From Candidatus Tisiphia endosymbiont of Nemotelus nigrinus (GTDB lineage Bacteria; Pseudomonadota; Alphaproteobacteria; Rickettsiales; Rickettsiaceae): a DNA stretch of 64,000 nucleotides. The stretch lies in assembly GCF_964026475.1 (NCBI RefSeq), contig NZ_OZ032151.1, positions 806,001-870,000 on the forward strand, given 5' to 3'. Below are positions 63,111 to 64,000 of the stretch, one piece after another. Each line of letters begins with the position of its first letter. The first letter of the stretch is position 1. The translations under genes were made by a program, and so were the position numbers. The notes under the pieces were generated by a model. That model saw nothing but the letters and a program-made list of their open reading frames with translations, was not told the DNA's origin and ran no database searches.

Positions 63111-63209
63111 CGTCATTGCGAGGAGCTACTTTTAGTAGCAACGAAGCAATCTAGAAAAATGATTAGATTTGGATTGCTTCGTAGTGCTTACGCACTTCTC
63201 ACAAGAACG
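63111..63209. repeat. Palindromic repeat R8 (CGTCATTGCGAG family)
   Basis: CGTCATTGCGAGGAGCTAC at the left, AACGAAGCAATC and TTGGATTGCTTCG inside, decayed right arm GCACTTCTCACAAGAACG. Ends next to the stop of the 63213 gene. Confidence 0.75.
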
Positions 63210-63212
63210 ATA

Positions 63213-63896
63213 TCATTCTTGCTCGTGTAATGCCCCTGTTATTGGCACTTCATCCGTAGTTTCAGATAAACAATAAAACGTTGGTTCAACAAAATTACTC
63301 CAGTATTTTATTCCAGCAGCATTAGATTCTTGAATAGTTTGATAATATGAATGATCTGATACTTTCTTAACAAAATAAGCAAATGCCTTACCTCTAGACA
63401 TCATCTCATCCCATAATATGTCTTGTCTACCTTCTATGCCTAGTTTATGTTGGGCAATTTCTGGCAAACATTTTTTGGCTATATCTAATATTTGCGGTGA
63501 TATTGACCTTGTTGCCATTAGTTCAATTGATTGTTGATCTCCTAACTTTGCTCCTATTAGCAGAGTTAAATCAGTAAGGAAGTCATCTTGAACAGTACCA
63601 TAACCTTTTCTTAGATACTCTGATAAATATGAAGCAACCTCTTGTTTCCCTGCCACTAAATGTAAGTATAAATTCCAAGCAGTGTCTTTTCGGTCATCAT
63701 TAAATAATTCTTGGTATTTTGCAAATTCAGGCTTTTTAACTTTTTCCAACTTTAGTATATCTGAGTGATAATCTTCTAAAACGCTTGCAACATTAATTTG
63801 ATATTTCTTACTTAAATAGTCATGAATTTGTTCTTGAACATGCCTTGATGTATCAGACATATGTGTTATACTATATAAAAATTTCTTACCTGGCAT
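63213..63896 (-). CDS. Hypothetical protein, 227 aa
   Basis: Intact, helical, soluble, no signal peptide: MPGKKFLYSITHMSDTSRHVQEQIHDYLSKKY... . An internal ATG (MSDTSRHVQEQ, residue 13) could be the start, but ATG 63896 follows a good AGGAGG site 6 bp away that overlaps the end of the upstream gene, indicating translational coupling. No family recognised. The stop is 3 bp from palindromic repeat R8. Confidence 0.7.
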   Translation of the reverse strand: MPGKKFLYSITHMSDTSRHVQEQIHDYLSKKYQINVASVLEDYHSDILKLEKVKKPEFAKYQELFNDDRKDTAWNLYLHLVAGKQEVASYLSEYLRKGYGTVQDDFLTDLTLLIGAKLGDQQSIELMATRSISPQILDIAKKCLPEIAQHKLGIEGRQDILWDEMMSRGKAFAYFVKKVSDHSYYQTIQESNAAGIKYWSNFVEPTFYCLSETTDEVPITGALHEQE

Positions 63897-63898
63897 AG

Positions 63899-64000
63899 TT
63901 ACCTCCTATTTACTTGAGTGTTGTTTAATTGTAATTTTGATGTATTTACTGGTGGCGGTGTATTAGATGGAGAGCCTCTACTCATAAACTTTTCTATCAT
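63899..64000 (-). CDS. Hypothetical protein, C-terminal 33 residues (runs off the window)
   Basis: Minus-strand frame entering from the right edge and ending TAA at 63899-63901. Visible sequence MIEKFMSRGSPSNTPPPVNTSKLQLNNT..., a Pro/Asn-rich disordered tail. The last two codons (AGG AGG) form the ribosome site of the next gene, so the two are an operon. Confidence 0.6.
   Translation of the reverse strand: MIEKFMSRGSPSNTPPPVNTSKLQLNNTQVNRR

Noticed and set aside
38637..63209. CGTCATTGCGAG repeats as a CRISPR array
   Set aside because: The copies are dispersed inverted-repeat units of about 90-100 bp in several gaps and one gene, with no regular spacers and no cas genes.

Overview
This 64 kb, AT-rich window looks like accessory DNA of an obligate intracellular Rickettsiales bacterium, probably Rickettsiaceae (Rickettsia, Megaira or Orientia-like). 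The evidence is an F-type conjugation operon next to a Ti-type MobA/MobL relaxase and a small Ti-type TraD protein, SpoT-like HD hydrolases with a ProP-like MFS transporter, TPR and leucine-rich-repeat proteins, many insertion sequences, and palindromic repeats that invade coding genes. This combination is the hallmark of a Rickettsiales amplified genetic element (RAGE). The only clear housekeeping gene is pyrG (CTP synthase). I found no tRNA, rRNA, CRISPR array or RAGE integrase. The assignment rests on gene content, not on database searches.

Region 1 (1-16.7 kb): a partial AAA-ATPase-like gene, then a large nucleotidyltransferase/TPR gene on the minus strand. That gene is cut by a group II intron (1777-4099, antisense to it), by a poly-A frameshift and by an IS110 element. 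A tandem pair of IS110 elements, pyrG, a lineage-specific gene, a decayed ~576-codon gene, and an IS5 element split by an IS630 element follow.

Region 2 (16.7-24.4 kb): a nest of insertions. An LRR gene was entered by a group II intron. The intron holds an IS5-family element and, inside its domain V, a minimal large-serine-recombinase element, which in turn holds an IS481 element. An IS1111-type element with perfect 14-bp inverted repeats follows.

Region 3 (24.4-36.7 kb): a probable oriT (inverted repeat plus a Q-type nic-like core), a relaxase-CHC2/Toprim-coiled-coil gene broken by three frameshifts and carrying an in-frame palindromic element, a GNAT-like gene, an ISAs1 remnant, and a second copy of the tandem IS110 pair in the opposite orientation.

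Region 4 (36.7-57 kb, minus strand): the F-type T4SS operon traA-L-E-K-B-V-C-(traD Ti-type)-W-(VapBC-like module)-U-trbC-N1-N2-F-H-G. traK is split by IS5, traN2 is clipped by IS3 and traG is truncated by IS110. No coupling ATPase is present, so the machine is probably inactive unless complemented from another RAGE copy.

Region 5 (57-64 kb): an 86-aa gene and an LRR gene, each behind the same hairpin leader that precedes the disrupted LRR gene of region 2, separated by a decayed group II intron. Then come SpoT-like HD hydrolase, MFS transporter, a second SpoT-like hydrolase and an unknown gene.
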